The position numbers and the translations under genes were made by a program. DNA of 18,441 nt from CAYUVV01 sp964461325 (GTDB taxonomy: Bacteria; Patescibacteriota; Minisyncoccia; Phycocordibacterales; JACOZG01), in assembly GCA_964461325.1 (NCBI GenBank), contig CAYWTW010000011.1, positions 1 to 18,441 of the forward strand, read 5' to 3'. Below are positions 12,410-18,441 of this stretch, piece after piece. The notes beneath the pieces were generated by a model, which searched no databases, was not told the DNA's origin, and worked only from the letters and a program-made list of their open reading frames with translations. Numbering within the stretch: position 1 is the stretch's first letter; each line of letters starts with the position of its first letter.

Positions 12410-15286
12410 CTAATTCATCATCTCCGGCTTGGAATTGTTGGTTTGACGGATAGTTAGAACCAGCAAGCCGATGATAACCGCGGCGGCGAAGCCGATGCCG
12501 GCCCAAGGGATCCAGGCGTAACGTTCGGTTAGTCGGCTCTCCTCGCCGTCGCAGGCGTCGCCCACGCCATCGCCATCAATGTCCGACTGCTGGCCGTTGG
12601 GTCGGCTTGGGCAATTATCGACAGAGTTCGGCACGCCGTCTTGGTCGAAATCTTCGCAGGCATCACCGCGCCCGCTTTGATTGAGATCGACCTGATCCGG
12701 ATTAGAAACCAAAACGCAGTTATCAAAAATATCTGGCACCTGATCACCGTCCACATCGGCAATTATGTATTCCGGATTAGGCAAAACCGTTTGCGGTGAA
12801 AACTCAAGCACCTCCTGCGCTCCGGCCAAATTGGCCGATTCGTCGCCAAGCGAGTGTGGCACCGGGCGATCGGCGTCGAAATAAACGCGATAGGAGTGGC
12901 CGGGTTGGGCTAAGAAACGCACCCCTTGCCGGACCAGATTTTCGGCATCATCCTGACGCAATAACAATTCCGCCAGACGCAGGGGTTGAGAATAAGTGAA
13001 GGCGATTCGCCAAGCGGCGGCGGCCGTGGCCGGGAAATCAATCGTCGGGCCGGGTAGACGCCGCGACGCGACGACCACCCGCTCCTGGCCGTTAACGACC
13101 GCTTTAATTTCCACCGTGGTGGGCAAGGCAACGTGGGGGGCCAAAATCAACGACAGTGAGGAGGAAGTAAACGGTTTGACGGCGTTTAAATAAATTTCCG
13201 CTCGGCCGTTTTCCGACTCAAGCAGAAGAAAGTCGACGCTGGTCTCAATTTGGCCGTCGAGTAAGTCGGCCGGCGTTGGCACTGCTGGCGTCGTAGTAAT
13301 CGTCAGAGGAGCTGACTTGATCTCCACCTGACGGTTGAAGAAATGAGGTTCAAGTTGAGACGTGGCCATATCCCACACGGCCGCTTCGGGGCGCGCCAAG
13401 GGCTCGCCGACGATCAGTGCCTCCATTACCGTGGGAACGGCAATAACGGGGGTAAGATCTTGATAAAAACGGAAGGCCGTCTGGGGTCGGAAAGCGTCGG
13501 GGAGAGGGGCGTTGGAAACTTGCGCTTCAGCCAATTGCCCGCCACTCAAGATAATCAACATCACCACCAACAACGGTTTGGCTTTTTTACGGCCGATAAA
13601 TGCCGTACTGACAAGCAAAGCGCCCACGGAAAAGAAAGTGATGATTCTGCCGGTTAACTCCATCCGCCAAACGTCAACCAACAGCAAACGCCCGACGACA
13701 AAGCCGATCAAGGCCCCACCATAAAATTGTAGCGTCCGATTCTGCCGACGCAAACCGCTAAAGTAAGTAATCAGGCCGATGACGGTGTAAACAATCAGCG
13801 CGGCCATAACCGCGACGCTCTCGCTCTCCAACCCCGCGTGGAGTGATAGCCACAATAGGGCATAGCCGTAGACTGAACCAAAAATCAGCAAAAGCGGCGA
13901 AGTAAAATTAAAGATTGACCGTTCGCCCGTCGCCGGCGCTTCTCGACGGCGCAAAAACAAACCCAAACCAAGCATCACCAGAGCCAAAATCGCCAGAACA
14001 AAAAAGTCCCGATGGAGAACTCCCCATCGCCACGCGGACGAGAAAAGACTGCTGTGTGAGAGAATCATCGGCCCAAGCATCAACCAGCTTAGTCGCTCGG
14101 CCAAACGCCAATCGCGGGTTAGAGCATAGGTCAAGACGGCAATCAAACCGCTCTCGATGGTATAAGCCAAAGTTAGGGCCGCCCCGTCGAGCTCCGCGGC
14201 CGTGGCCGCGGCTAGTAACGCGGCCGCCACGCCAGCATAAACGTAGAAAGGTCCGGGCCGGCCGGTCAGGCGGAACAGCGAGAAGCCGCCAATCCCAAAC
14301 ACCAGCATCCAGGCCGCGAGATTCAAACTCTGCCATTCCGGCGCCAGAGCCGTCATAATCCAGGCTAGCAGAAAAAGACCGTTGCCAGCGGCCGTCACCA
14401 GATCGGGCACCATCAATCGACCCTTCAATCTGACGAGACCGGCCGTGCTGGTTAAGAAAAACAGGGCGACAAAACCGTACACAAACAGGATAAGGACGTC
14501 CCGATCGGCGCCAAACACGGAGAAAAAATAAGGCAAGCTGTAAAAAGTTAAGATCAAAAGAGCGGCGGCCGTTAATTCGCGCCGACCCGTCAGCGCCACA
14601 ATCCAAATTGTACCCAACGTCACCACCAACAGATAGGCGAACAAACTGGGGTAATTGATGAGGGGCGAATTGGTGAGCAAGGGAGCAACGCCCGCCAAAA
14701 TCAAACCGCTTAAAGCCAGAGAACGACTATTGCTCTTAACGCTCGCGACCGCCACGAAAGCCGTGCTTAGAAACATGATCGCCAGAGCCGAAAGCGGCGT
14801 GAAGAAATCATAAATCTCGCGCGCGGCAAAAACCGTGAGCAAGATCGTGGTGGAACCCAAAACCAGAAAAACGCTCCCCTGGTGAAGGTGGCGGCGGAGC
14901 CGCCACCAACCAAGCACAATAAACAAAGACCCGGCGAACAAGCCGAGAGTGACGCGGCCCATCGGCCCGATCCAGTTATTGAGAAAGGCGTAGGTCGTAA
15001 ACCAGCCAAAGCCGATTAGCAACAACGCCGCTCCCAACTTCAACAACCAATCTTCTTTTAACCAAGCTCCCAGTCGCGCCAACACGTCGTTCGAACCGAC
15101 GGCGGGTAACGTCCCTTCTGGCGAAACGGCCATCACCGGCGACCCATCCGTCACCGGAGCCGGGGGCTGAATCGCGTCCAACGAAGAGGCCTTGCTGAGA
15201 GATTGCTCCAAGCGCCGTACGCGACCCAAGATATTAAAGGTTAGAATAAAAAGGACAATCAAGCCGACGAACATTAGGGTGGTCAT
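12410..15286 (-). CDS. DUF2339-like multi-pass membrane protein with thrombospondin type 3 tail
   Basis: This is a 958-residue membrane protein. A first helix at about 4-20 is followed by a short linker. Then comes a DUF2339-type block from about 74: DWLLKLGAALLLIGFGWFTT, then NNWIGPMGRVTLGLFAG, and many further hydrophobic helices to about 570. A large polar region (about 600-840) should lie outside the membrane. At about 844-914 two to three calcium-binding thrombospondin type 3 repeats follow: DVDGDQVPDIFDNC, DFDQDGVPNSVDNCP and DIDGDGVGDACDG. A last membrane helix at about 926-947 anchors the C-terminus. DUF2339 has no settled function. A TATAAT box ends exactly 6 nt before the ATG at 15286. 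Confidence 0.85.
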   Translation of the reverse strand: MTTLMFVGLIVLFILTFNILGRVRRLEQSLSKASSLDAIQPPAPVTDGSPVMAVSPEGTLPAVGSNDVLARLGAWLKEDWLLKLGAALLLIGFGWFTTYAFLNNWIGPMGRVTLGLFAGSLFIVLGWWRLRRHLHQGSVFLVLGSTTILLTVFAAREIYDFFTPLSALAIMFLSTAFVAVASVKSNSRSLALSGLILAGVAPLLTNSPLINYPSLFAYLLVVTLGTIWIVALTGRRELTAAALLILTFYSLPYFFSVFGADRDVLILFVYGFVALFFLTSTAGLVRLKGRLMVPDLVTAAGNGLFLLAWIMTALAPEWQSLNLAAWMLVFGIGGFSLFRLTGRPGPFYVYAGVAAALLAAATAAELDGAALTLAYTIESGLIAVLTYALTRDWRLAERLSWLMLGPMILSHSSLFSSAWRWGVLHRDFFVLAILALVMLGLGLFLRRREAPATGERSIFNFTSPLLLIFGSVYGYALLWLSLHAGLESESVAVMAALIVYTVIGLITYFSGLRRQNRTLQFYGGALIGFVVGRLLLVDVWRMELTGRIITFFSVGALLVSTAFIGRKKAKPLLVVMLIILSGGQLAEAQVSNAPLPDAFRPQTAFRFYQDLTPVIAVPTVMEALIVGEPLARPEAAVWDMATSQLEPHFFNRQVEIKSAPLTITTTPAVPTPADLLDGQIETSVDFLLLESENGRAEIYLNAVKPFTSSSLSLILAPHVALPTTVEIKAVVNGQERVVVASRRLPGPTIDFPATAAAAWRIAFTYSQPLRLAELLLRQDDAENLVRQGVRFLAQPGHSYRVYFDADRPVPHSLGDESANLAGAQEVLEFSPQTVLPNPEYIIADVDGDQVPDIFDNCVLVSNPDQVDLNQSGRGDACEDFDQDGVPNSVDNCPSRPNGQQSDIDGDGVGDACDGEESRLTERYAWIPWAGIGFAAAVIIGLLVLTIRQTNNSKPEMMN

Positions 15287-15292
15287 GCTCTA

Positions 15293-15321
15293 ATTATAAT
15301 CCACCAAGGATGAGCGCACAA
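15293..15321 (-). promoter_or_regulatory. Promoter of the DUF2339-like gene, apparently leaderless
   Basis: On the minus strand TTGTGC (15321-15316) and TATAAT (15298-15293) are 17 bases apart. The hexamer is followed by TAGAGC and then the ATG, so transcription should begin at the start codon itself. Confidence 0.6.
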
Positions 15322-15354
15322 AACACCCCGTTCGCCGCGGCGAACGGGGTGTTT
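15321..15354 (-). terminator. 34-bp perfect palindrome, terminator of the dockerin gene
   Basis: Each arm is 17 bases (AAACACCCCGTTCGCCG and its exact complement) with no loop bases. It lies 16 bases after the dockerin stop. On the minus strand it ends in GTGTTTTG, a short T tract. It could act on both strands, but only the minus-strand gene needs it. The core CGCCGCGGCG is shared with the palindrome in the broken tRNAs. Confidence 0.7.
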
Positions 15355-15370
15355 GGAGAAAAATCGGGAA

Positions 15371-16390
15371 CTATTGGCTTAAAGCCCCGCGGAGACTCTG
15401 GAGAAAGTTATTCAAGGAGGAAAAGGCGTTGGCGGTCTGATTTTGGACGGGAGTAAAGCCAACACTACCCGTCGGGCAAGCCGGCAGAGAACGGTTTAGC
15501 CAGCGAGTGCCGCCGATCGAACCGTTCATCAAGCCAAGCAGGGTGGTCGTGTCGGCCGAGTTGACCGCGCCGTCGCGATTGATATCGGCCTGCCAAGAGG
15601 GACAATTTTGCTTATTAATGCAATCAGCTAGGGCGGCCAAGTCTTGAGTATTTGTTGTGCCAGACTGATTGACGTCGCCTGGCAACATTCCAAAACAAGC
15701 GCTCCACCAGCCAGAACCGCCTTTGTCTTGATGAGTAACTCGGCAACGATTACCGGCGTCAATGGCCACATCAATCGAGATGTTGCTTTCTTTCGGTCCA
15801 ACATGGACAGCCTTAACTGCTGAAGAAATGTTATTACCGTCTGAGCGAACGCAAGACACCAAAAAATCATTTGGGCTAAACAACTTCCCAATTGTCGAAT
15901 CGTCCACCCCACCAGGCAAAGCACCGGACAGCACTAGAATAATGTTTTCCCAAGTATCAGCCACCGCGCCATCACCAATCAAATTGGCTTGGGCATTCGT
16001 CGCGCCGCTAGTTGGGTCAGAACCCACGATATCGGGACGAACAGGTTGAGTACTATTGCCACCCCCATCCGCACACACGGCGTAAGCCGTGCGACCAGCG
16101 GCGTTGGCGGGATTACTCCACTGGCAAGCCCAACCGTTGCCGACGGAAGTGGGCGAAGTAAAGGGGTAAGAATCTTTCAGTGTCGCGCCACCGCTTGTGG
16201 CGTAAAGTTCACAACCGCCACCAATTACCACCTTACCGGTCGGGCAAGCGGCTTGAGCTGACGAACCACCGGGGCCAGGAAAAGTCTTCGTTACCACCTC
16301 ATAACCGGCAATCTGGCCGTAAGCCACCGTCGCGCCAGTCAGAATCAGGGCCACCGGCAGAAAAGCCATCAAAATCTTGTTCAATTTCAT
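15371..16390 (-). CDS. Secreted protein with dockerin type I domain
   Basis: The 339-residue protein starts MKLNKILMAFLPVALILTGA, a signal peptide with a likely cut after VAYG near residue 25. An N-terminal domain of about 30-110 has paired cysteines and CPTGKVVIGGGCELY, a pattern seen in secreted bacterial proteins. A second domain (about 120-232) is not recognised. At about 238-290 two dockerin repeats are clear: GDVNQSGTTNTQDLAALADC and DINRDGAVNSADTTTLLGLM, each a calcium-binding loop plus helix. A short C-terminal tail ends in a helical NNFLQSLRGALSQ. Dockerins bind cohesins, but no cohesin is in the window. The gene cut by the right edge is a relative with the same tail layout. Confidence 0.88.
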   Translation of the reverse strand: MKLNKILMAFLPVALILTGATVAYGQIAGYEVVTKTFPGPGGSSAQAACPTGKVVIGGGCELYATSGGATLKDSYPFTSPTSVGNGWACQWSNPANAAGRTAYAVCADGGGNSTQPVRPDIVGSDPTSGATNAQANLIGDGAVADTWENIILVLSGALPGGVDDSTIGKLFSPNDFLVSCVRSDGNNISSAVKAVHVGPKESNISIDVAIDAGNRCRVTHQDKGGSGWWSACFGMLPGDVNQSGTTNTQDLAALADCINKQNCPSWQADINRDGAVNSADTTTLLGLMNGSIGGTRWLNRSLPACPTGSVGFTPVQNQTANAFSSLNNFLQSLRGALSQ

Positions 16391-16460
16391 AATAATTAGC
16401 TAAATCTGATAATTACTAACAACAGAAACCATCATAGCACCCCCCCCCGAAAAACTGCGC

Positions 16461-16466
16461 TATAAT
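16461..16466 (+). promoter_or_regulatory. -10 box of the uracil-DNA glycosylase gene
   Basis: A perfect TATAAT lies 9 bases before the ATG at 16476, leaving a leader of at most about 3 nt and no ribosome site. A run of about nine C lies upstream, and no -35 box is recognisable. Confidence 0.55.
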
Positions 16467-16475
16467 TTTCCACAC

Positions 16476-17063
16476 ATGAGTAAAGAGGAAAAGATGACGG
16501 CCTTAAAGCAACTGGAGCAAGAGATGTTAGCCGACACCTCGTTGCCACTTCAGGAGTCGAATCTGGTCTTCGGCGAAGGCAATCCGGACGCCGGGGTTTT
16601 GTTTGTCGGCGAGGCGCCGGGCTTCCACGAGAACGAGCAAAAGCGCCCCTTCGTTGGCCGATCCGGCCAGCTCCTGACCCGCCTCATCGGCGAGCGCGGT
16701 TGGACGCGCGAGCAAATCTACATTACCAATATCGTCAAACGCCGTCCGCCCGATAATCGCGACCCGCTCCCCGAGGAGATCGCCGTTTACGCCCCCTATC
16801 TCGCGCGGCAAATTGCGATTATCGGACCAGCACTGATCGCTACTCTCGGGCGCTTCGCTCTTAATTTCTTCCTCCCCCAAGGCAAAATCAGTCGCGACGA
16901 AGGCAAACTTTTTCAAGCTGGAAAGGACTATATCTATCCCCTTTTTCATCCCGCGGCCGCTCTACGCTCTACCAGCACGCTTAAGGCCCTAGAACACAGT
17001 TTTACCAACTTGCCTAGGGCGATGGCTAAGGCTCGAAAACTAAAGGGGTTGGTTGTTGACTAA
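16476..17063 (+). CDS. Uracil-DNA glycosylase, family 4-like, without iron-sulfur cysteines
   Basis: This 195-residue protein removes uracil from DNA if the family match holds. The motifs are VGEAPGFHENEQKRPFVGRS (motif with the water-activating region) at 44-63, GQLLTRLI, YITNIVKRRPPDNRDPLPEE at 82-101, and the C-terminal FHPAA at 157-161 with the histidine that contacts DNA. These match family 4 enzymes. Family 4 normally has four cysteines that hold a 4Fe-4S cluster, one in VVKCRPP and one after the following PEE. Here they are arginine and tyrosine, and the whole protein has no cysteine at all. The N-terminal pair is also missing. It may be an iron-sulfur-free branch. The ATG follows a TATAAT closely. 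A later in-frame ATG at 16494 is possible. Confidence 0.85.
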   Translation: MSKEEKMTALKQLEQEMLADTSLPLQESNLVFGEGNPDAGVLFVGEAPGFHENEQKRPFVGRSGQLLTRLIGERGWTREQIYITNIVKRRPPDNRDPLPEEIAVYAPYLARQIAIIGPALIATLGRFALNFFLPQGKISRDEGKLFQAGKDYIYPLFHPAAALRSTSTLKALEHSFTNLPRAMAKARKLKGLVVD

Positions 17064-17084
17064 TCAGCGGCCTTTGTTTATCAT
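17056..17084 (+). promoter_or_regulatory. Promoter of infC-rpmI-rplT
   Basis: TTGACT (17056-17061) and TATCAT (17079-17084) are separated by 17 bases. The -35 box overlaps the stop of the glycosylase gene. Transcription would start near 17091, giving a leader of about 30 nt with a GAGG at 17108-17111. Confidence 0.6.
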
Positions 17085-17120
17085 AGCAAGGTTCGTAATC
17101 GCCAAACGAGGTTTAAGCTA

Positions 17121-17774
17121 TTGAAAGATAAAATCAGTATCAACGAACAGATTCGAGCGCCCGAGTTGCGCGTGGTTGGCGCGGATGGCCGTAATTTAGG
17201 CGTTATTTCAACGGCCAACGCCCTAGCACAAGCCCGAGCCGCCAATCTTGACCTGATTTTAGTCTCGCCTGGCGCCAACCCTCCGGTGGGCAAGATTATG
17301 GACTACGGCCAGTACCAGTACCAACTGCAGAAAAAAGCCAAGCAGGCGCGGAGCAACGCCCAATCGACGGAAACCAAGAGCATCCAGGTTAAAATTGGAA
17401 CGGGCGACCACGATCTCCTGATCAAGGCCGGCAAAGTGAGCGAGTTTCTGCGCCAGGGCCATCGGGTCAAAATCGACCTTTTCCTGCGCGGCCGAGCCAA
17501 ATATTTTGACGAAAAATTTTTGCGCGAACGCCTCGACCGGCTGCTCAAGTTCGTAAGCGAAGATTTTAAAATCGCGGTGCCGTCGGCCAAAAGTCACAAG
17601 GGTCTAACTATTATTATCGAACGCCAGACCGGCAAAAGTGCCACCAAATCGGACAAAACTAAAAATCATGCGAACCAAAAAAGCTTACAGCCAACGCCTG
17701 CGAGTCACCAAGCGGGGCAAGGTCCTGCGCCGGCACCCGGGGCAGAACCACTTCAAGGCCAAGAAAAGCCGTAG
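17121..17774 (+). CDS. infC: Translation initiation factor IF-3 with C-terminal extension
   Basis: IF-3 binds the 30S subunit, keeps subunits apart and checks the start codon. The N-domain is clear from SINEQIRAPELRVVGADGRN (about 6-25) to PPVGKIMDYGQYQYQ (54-68). The C-domain runs from KSIQVKIGTGDHDLLIKAGK to KSHKGLTIIIERQ (about 86-168). The start is TTG, with GAGG 9 nt before it. Non-AUG infC starts let IF-3 limit its own synthesis in E. coli (AUU), and TTG could do the same. Beyond residue 168 about 49 more residues, rich in Lys, then Pro, Ala, Gln and Gly, follow. The last 107 nt of the frame overlap rpmI in another frame, which is unusual. The extension could be real or the result of a lost stop. 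Confidence 0.93.
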   Translation: MKDKISINEQIRAPELRVVGADGRNLGVISTANALAQARAANLDLILVSPGANPPVGKIMDYGQYQYQLQKKAKQARSNAQSTETKSIQVKIGTGDHDLLIKAGKVSEFLRQGHRVKIDLFLRGRAKYFDEKFLRERLDRLLKFVSEDFKIAVPSAKSHKGLTIIIERQTGKSATKSDKTKNHANQKSLQPTPASHQAGQGPAPAPGAEPLQGQEKP

Positions 17775-17850
17775 CAAACAGCTGGACCACAAGCGCGGTG
17801 ATAAATTTGTGGTGGTTAAAAAGACTTTGGCCCGCTTTATGGCCGTTTAA
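17668..17850 (+). CDS. rpmI: Large subunit ribosomal protein L35
   Basis: The 60 residues start MRTKKAYSQRLRVTKRGKVL, continue RRHPGQNHFKAKKSRSKQL and end VVVKKTLARFMAV. This fits the family pattern of a short basic protein with a late K-S/T-x-x-x-L segment. The frame remains open for ten further residues upstream (MPPNRTKLKI), but the ATG at 17668 gives the usual L35 N-terminus (M-x-T-K-K) and is chosen. It lies between infC and rplT in the standard order. It overlaps the infC frame by 107 nt, so translation may be coupled to IF-3. Confidence 0.92.
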   Translation: MRTKKAYSQRLRVTKRGKVLRRHPGQNHFKAKKSRSKQLDHKRGDKFVVVKKTLARFMAV

Positions 17851-17873
17851 CCAATTTTTTTTAAAAAAATACC

Positions 17874-18224
17874 ATGCCCCGAGTCAAGAAAGGAGTTCAT
17901 AGTTTGAAGAAGCGCCGGACGACGCTCAAGCTCGCCAAGGGCTACCGTTTCGCCCGAAGCAAGAAAGAACGCGAAGCCCGCGTCGCCGTTCTGCATGCCG
18001 GCCGCCACGCCTACGCCCACCGCCGAGACAAAAAGAGCGACTTCCGCCGTTTATGGCAAATCAAAATTAATGCCGCCGTCCGCGAGCACGGCCTCTCCTA
18101 CAGCCGCTTTATGGGCGCGCTGAAAAAGCACGAGATTGAGCTCGACCGCAAAATCCTCGCTACCCTCGCCGAACACCACCCGGCCATCTTCGCCCAGGTG
18201 GTGGAGGCGGCCAAGGCGTCTTAA
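17874..18224 (+). CDS. rplT: Large subunit ribosomal protein L20
   Basis: L20 binds 23S rRNA early in 50S assembly and, in E. coli, represses its own operon. The 116 residues match the family length. Visible parts are MPRVKKGVHSLKKRRTTLKL, AKGYRFARSKKEREARVAVL, HAGRHAYAHRRDKKSDFRRL, then WQIKINAAVREHGLSYSRFM and HEIELDRKILATLAEHHPAI. The ATG is 24 nt after rpmI, and there is no clear ribosome site in the AT-rich gap, so translation may depend on rpmI. The stop codon lies in the loop of a hairpin that probably ends the operon. Confidence 0.96.
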   Translation: MPRVKKGVHSLKKRRTTLKLAKGYRFARSKKEREARVAVLHAGRHAYAHRRDKKSDFRRLWQIKINAAVREHGLSYSRFMGALKKHEIELDRKILATLAEHHPAIFAQVVEAAKAS

Positions 18225-18238
18225 CGCCTTCTAGTTTT
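18213..18238 (+). terminator. Weak hairpin terminator over the rplT stop codon
   Basis: AAGGCG (18213-18218) and CGCCTT (18225-18230) flank the loop TCTTAA, which contains the rplT stop TAA. CTAGTTTTCC follows with a short T tract. The stem is only 6 bp. The downstream gene is convergent with only 6 nt between the stops, so a stop signal is needed here. Confidence 0.45.
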
Positions 18239-18441
18239 CCGATATTCCAATTAGATTCCTAAGAGAGTTGAGGATATTGGCGATTTGGGGAATGGCATTT
18301 GTCATGCCAGAATTTCCTGACGAGCAACCGGGAAGGGTTTTGCCCATCCACGGAGTTTGACCGCCGGCCCCATTCAACAAGTCAGCCAGAGCGGTAATGT
18401 CTTGAGCGTTAATCGTGCCACTTCGATTGATATCTGCTTGC
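18231..18441 (-). CDS. Secreted dockerin protein, C-terminal part (cut by right edge)
   Basis: The minus strand reads from the window edge to TAG at 18231-18233, about 69 codons. The visible part starts in a dockerin repeat, ADINRSGTINAQDITALADL followed by LNG, with the calcium-binding D-x-N-x-S-G-x-I-N pattern. A cysteine-containing linker (TLPGCSSGNSG) and a helical end (IANILNSLRNLIG) follow. Order and linker resemble the C-terminus of the dockerin protein at 15371-16390 (SLPACPTGS, then NNFLQSLRGALSQ), so the two are paralogues. The start and other domains are outside the window. It converges with rplT. Confidence 0.8.
   Translation of the reverse strand, partial: QADINRSGTINAQDITALADLLNGAGGQTPWMGKTLPGCSSGNSGMTNAIPQIANILNSLRNLIGISEN

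Noticed and set aside
13908..14606. A 232-codon minus-strand frame inside the DUF2339-like gene
   Set aside because: It is a shifted frame of the same strand, rich in Arg, Gly and Trp, with no start context. The membrane-protein frame explains the region.
17638..17667. Longer L35 start that would add ten residues
   Set aside because: The added residues do not resemble L35, while the ATG at 17668 gives the family's normal N-terminus.
1..18441. Search for CRISPR arrays, insertion sequences with transposases, rRNA genes and integrases
   Set aside because: No regularly spaced repeats, transposase motifs, rRNA sequence or tyrosine-recombinase motifs were recognised.

Overview
The window looks like part of a small-genome bacterium of the Patescibacteria (Candidate Phyla Radiation), probably Parcubacteria-like. 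No single marker proves this. The inference rests on a compact layout with 4-base ATGA overlaps, promoters placed so close to start codons that transcripts would be leaderless, and secreted proteins carrying dockerin and thrombospondin type 3 repeats. It also rests on very small YhbQ-type GIY-YIG genes beside tRNA genes and a mixed AT-rich/GC-rich composition. All core genes present (FtsH, SmpB, tmRNA, IF3, L35, L20) are bacterial.

Layout. 1-6204, minus strand: one tightly packed transcription unit. It is headed by a VirD4/TraG/HerA-like P-loop ATPase (6204-4531) and continues through five consecutive glycosyltransferases, the last cut by the left edge. 6258-6695, minus strand: a tRNA locus. 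It holds one intact tRNA with anticodon UAU, a small GIY-YIG gene whose 3' end runs into that tRNA, and two broken tRNA copies on either side that share a 31-bp direct repeat with a 14-bp palindrome. 6686-8599, minus strand: ftsH. 8643-9493, plus strand: smpB followed by tmRNA (ssrA), diverging from ftsH. 9536-12396, plus strand: an accessory stretch with a second GIY-YIG gene, a secreted collagen-motif protein, an HNH nuclease framed by an 11-bp inverted repeat, two small unrecognised genes and one frameshifted remnant. 12410-16390, minus strand: a DUF2339-like multi-pass membrane protein fused to an extracellular thrombospondin-3 tail, and a secreted dockerin protein. 16476-18224, plus strand: a family-4-like uracil-DNA glycosylase without cysteines, then infC-rpmI-rplT. 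The right edge holds the 3' end of a second dockerin protein on the minus strand.

How the parts work together. The glycosyltransferase run probably builds a surface glycan. SmpB and tmRNA rescue stalled ribosomes, and FtsH, a membrane protease that can act in the turnover of such products, sits divergently next to them. IF3, L35 and L20 form the classic translation operon with a non-AUG infC start. The dockerin, thrombospondin-3 and collagen-motif proteins form a set of candidate cell-surface proteins.

The most unusual region is 6258-6695: tRNA fragments, a palindrome and a GIY-YIG gene together look like the trace of a small tRNA-targeting element. The second GIY-YIG gene lies just behind tmRNA, another tRNA-like gene. 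Other points of interest are the cysteine-free uracil-DNA glycosylase, the 107-nt infC/rpmI overlap, the infC TTG start, and repeated -10 boxes exactly 6 nt before start codons.
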